Shown one piece after another: positions 51,087 to 54,105 of a stretch of DNA of 54,105 nt. Each line of letters begins with the position of its first letter. Positions within the stretch are counted from its first letter, which is position 1. The position numbers and the translations under genes were made by a program. Origin of the DNA: JAYENK01 sp034722035 (GTDB lineage: Bacteria; Patescibacteriota; Patescibacteriia; Patescibacteriales; UBA12075); contig JAYENK010000014.1 in the NCBI GenBank assembly GCA_034722035.1, forward strand, positions 1-54,105, written 5' to 3'. The notes under the pieces are model-generated. The model was not told where the DNA came from. It searched no databases and worked only from the letters and a program-made list of their open reading frames with translations.

Positions 51087-53654
51087 ACACTGTTTTCTAT
51101 ATTAATTCATCTGGTAATTATACTTGGACCGCGACCAGTTCCTGGGATACCGATACCCAATTAGCCGAACAGGATATTACTGATTTTGGATTTATTAAAG
51201 GTCTTACTTTGGGAAATCTTTATGACGTGTCTACCACCAGTTTAAGTATTAATGATATTTTATATTGGACCGGTACAGAGTGGGCTGTTACCGCTACCAG
51301 TACTTGGGATACAAACACCGGTTGGACTGCGCTTACTGACATGAATTTAAGCAACGGTTATATCTATACCGGATATTTGGGATCGCCAATCGCGACTTCC
51401 AGTATATTTGTTAACGCAATTACAAAAAATGTCGGTATTGGCACGACTAGTCCGAGCGCACGTTTGGCAGTTGACGGTGGAATTATTTTGACTGGTAATA
51501 TTATGCCTTATTTGGCATCTAGTTCGCAAAATATTGGTTCAAGCAATAAGCGTTTTAAAGAAGGCTGGTTTGATCAGCTTTATGCCAATAATATGAATAT
51601 TGGTTCTACCTCAATTTCCGGTTCTAATTCTGCTATTTTTACGATTAATTCTGGTAATACTACTAACGATTTAGAAGATAGTATTTATGAGTTTGAACGT
51701 GGTTCGGCTACGCCAAACGCGCAAATAATATGGGACTCTTCAGAGGATGCTATTACTTTTAATTTACCGATTGGAATACAGGATGCCAATGAATTACGAT
51801 TATACGAAGACAGTGGCAGTGGTTTGGACTATGTTGGCTTTAAAGCGCCGACTACTTTGAGTGGTAATCAGATTTGGATATTACCTTTGGCAGACGGAAA
51901 TAGTGGAGAAGCTTTATTAACAGATTCAAGCGGGACTTTATATTGGGGCGATTCGGCTGGTTCCGGAACAATCGCATCCAGTGTTCCTGGTTGGATTCCT
52001 TATTATGCCGCTTATGGTAATGTTTTATCCGCGACTTCAACAATATATTTTGACACTACTCAAAATTATGTTGGCATCGGCACCACTACGCCGGATTCAC
52101 TATTTCATGTTGACGGCGACGGAACTTTTGATCGATTATGTATTGGTGGAATTTGTATTGACGAATGGGGAAGCGCCGGTTCGCTTAATTCAACCGCTGT
52201 GACAATTGGCGGAGTAGCGACTTGGTATGATGCGGACACTTTAACGGCATCTACTTCAATTAATGTTGCGTATGGTGGAACCGGTAAACAATCTTGGACT
52301 CAATACGCAATTCCATATTTAAGCGATTCTAATACTTTTAGCGAAATTACAATTGGTAATTCCAGCTATGTTTTGGCGGTAAACGGCACTCAGGACGGTT
52401 ATACTTGGATCGATGCTTCTTCGACCGGCGCGACTTACCAGTTCAGTGCGGAGTATTCGCCGGCGCAAAGCGGCATTATTCAGACTTACGCCACTTCTAC
52501 CGCCGGCAATGATTTTCAGATTATCAGTAATGCCAATATTCACACATTCTATTTGCCTGATGCTTCTTCTTCGGCCCGCGGACTCTTGACTGGTAGCGAT
52601 TGGAGTATTTTTAATAATAAATGGGATGATCTCTCCGAAATGCCATTAGACGACGGTTATGTTTATGTCGGTTACGGTACTAGTCCGATTGCTACCTCCA
52701 CCATATTTATTGACACCGCCCAAAACTATATCGGTATCGGCACCACCACTCCGCTAGACCTATTTAATGTCTATGGGGATATTGGAATACTTAATCAGAA
52801 CGGAATAAAATTCTATGATAACGGCTCTAATTATTTTGCTCAGCTTAAAGCTAGCTCCACCATGTCCGGCGATGTTACCTGGTATTTGCCTCCGGCTGAT
52901 TCATCAACTGCCGGCGACGCTCTCATGACCGACGCAAACGGTAATTTCTATTTCGGCACTCCAACCGGAGCCGGGACCAACGTGGACAGCACTGAAGGCT
53001 ATATCACTTTCTACAAATCAAGCGGTTCTACTGTTTCCGGTACTTCCACCATATTTATTGATAATAATCAAAATGTCGGTATTGCGACCAACACTCCGCA
53101 ATATCAATTAACCGTCGCTGGCGACATGATGCTGACCGGCGCGATTTATGATAATAATTATTCTGCCGGAACCGATGGATATATTCTAAGATCAACCGGC
53201 TCCGGCGTAGAGTGGCTGGCCACTTCTTCGCTTGGTTTGCCAATCGGTTCCGGTTCGGCCGGAGCACTCGCAGTCTGGACAGACTCTAATACTCTCTCTG
53301 CCAGCTCAACTCTTCAAGTTGCTTACGGCGGCACCGGACTCTTAACCGCTCCAAGCTATGGCGAGCTATTACTCGGCAACGCATCCGGTGGCTATACTTT
53401 AACCGCTACTTCTTCGCTAGGACTGATGGATAGCGGCATGGTTAGTGCTTTGTCTGATAATTATCTAACAAAATGGGACGGAAGCGCTTTTGCCAACGCT
53501 TTAATCTATGATGATGGCGCTTACGTTGGTATCGGCACCACCACTCCGCTAGACCTATTTAATGTCTATGGGGATATTGGAATACTTAATCAGAACGGAA
53601 TAAAATTCTATGATAACGGCTCTAATTATTTTGCTCAGCTTAAAGCTAGCTCCA
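51087..53654 (+). CDS. Giant secreted repeat protein, part 2 (between gaps)
   Basis: Continues the gene from 48381, frame with codons beginning at 51089, open throughout. It contains VGIGTTSPSARLAVDG, DANELRLYEDSGSGLDYVGF, VGIGTTTPDSLFHVDGDGTF, NVAYGGTGKQSWTQYAI and VGIGTTTPLDLFNVYGD modules. The stretch 52080-52630 is nearly the same protein sequence as 44870-45420 of the previous giant gene. Open into the second gap. Confidence 0.75.
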
Positions 53655-53754
53655 NNNNNNNNNNNNNNNNNNNNNNNNNNNNNNNNNNNNNNNNNNNNNN
53701 NNNNNNNNNNNNNNNNNNNNNNNNNNNNNNNNNNNNNNNNNNNNNNNNNNNNNN
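53655..53754. other. Scaffold gap (100 N)
   Basis: The left flank repeats 52736-52859 exactly and the right flank repeats 53052 onward. The missing piece corresponds to 52860-53051, which is 192 nt. Confidence 0.95.
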
Positions 53755-54105
53755 TATTTATTGATAATAATCAAAATGTCGGTATTGCGACCAACACTCC
53801 GCAATATCAATTAACCGTCGCTGGCGACATGATGCTGACCGGCGCGATTTATGATAATAATTATTCTGCCGGAACCGATGGTTATATTATGCAAACAACA
53901 GGTTCGGGCGTGGAATGGATTGCAACTTCAAGTCTTGGGCTCGGTCTTGGCGGAACCGTTAATTCCGGTACAATCGGCCAGATTCCATATTATGCGGCTG
54001 CCGGCGACACTCTCACGGCAACATCAACTCTTTTTATTGATACAAATTCCTATGTCGGCATCGGTTCATCAACCCCAAACAGCCTGCTCTCAATCGGTGA
54101 TAATC
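53755..54105 (+). CDS. Giant secreted repeat protein, part 3 (continues beyond the window)
   Basis: Reading with codons beginning at 53757 gives FIDNNQNVGIATNTP, GYIMQTTGSGVEWIATSSLG, IPYYAAAGDTLTATSTL and VGIGSSTPNSLLSIGDN, open to the last base. This is the frame obtained when the second gap is taken as 192 nt. The gene therefore extends past the right edge. Confidence 0.72.

Noticed and set aside
48336..53764. Two overlapping giant genes or a frameshift at the first gap
   Set aside because: The frame change is produced by an arbitrary 100-N gap. With the 164 nt predicted by the flanking repeats, the frames join.

Overview
The window looks like a low-GC chromosome segment of a Patescibacteria (CPR) bacterium. 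That placement is an inference. It rests on the many small secreted and membrane proteins, the 23S rRNA carrying a group I intron with a homing endonuclease, the absence of a 16S gene next to the 23S gene, and the very long secreted proteins built from VGIGTTTP/YGGTG repeats. TGA is used as a stop throughout (for example ruvC), so the UGA-glycine code of Gracilibacteria is not in use. Two runs of 100 N (50987-51086 and 53655-53754) are scaffold gaps, and the last gene runs off the right edge.

Layout. 1-9.5 kb: end of a histidine-phosphatase-like gene, tRNA-Asp and tRNA-Ala, a LysM/M23 peptidase, RNase J, tRNA-Leu, then a leftward operon infC-rpmI-rplT-secG-peptide-binding protein. A decayed fragment of prs (PRPP synthetase) and a phosphoglucose/phosphomannose isomerase follow. 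9.5-20.3 kb: a rightward run yebC-ruvC, then an alpha-glucan cluster with two GlgA-type glycogen synthases, a GH57 glycosidase, an APH-fold kinase, a PHP hydrolase, a glycosyltransferase and two ATP-grasp ligases. A Phd/RelE toxin-antitoxin module with its own promoter and operator sits inside this run.

20.3-25.25 kb: a 23S-5S rRNA unit with its own promoter and an attenuator-like leader. The 23S gene is about 4.05 kb because it holds three AT-rich palindromic expansions sharing one repeat vocabulary, plus a 736-nt group I intron at the site equivalent to E. coli U2593 that encodes an I-CreI-like protein. The 23S-5S spacer holds two inverted copies of a structured repeat (ATTCGYATGT...GATAACA). 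Two more copies lie at 40.6-41.1 kb.

25.3-33 kb: a small membrane protein, a C-terminal glmS remnant beside an intact SIS-only GlmS-like gene, an EndoQ-like nuclease, a free-standing structured RNA with a strong promoter, an hsp20-DUF3006-vanW operon, tRNA-Val, and a HigB / HigA-ImmA module with a palindromic operator.

33-54 kb: mostly cell-surface genes. Two secreted proteins lie behind a promoter whose 17-nt spacer contains a G9 tract, a phase-variation candidate. Then come tRNA-Ile(UAU), a DHH phosphoesterase, a nucleotidyltransferase, an O-antigen-ligase-like protein, a small HTH protein, a fibronectin-III protein and two giant repeat proteins separated by a BRO-type gene. The frames on the two sides of both gaps fit one continuous giant gene if the gaps are really 164 and 192 nt, as the flanking repeats predict.
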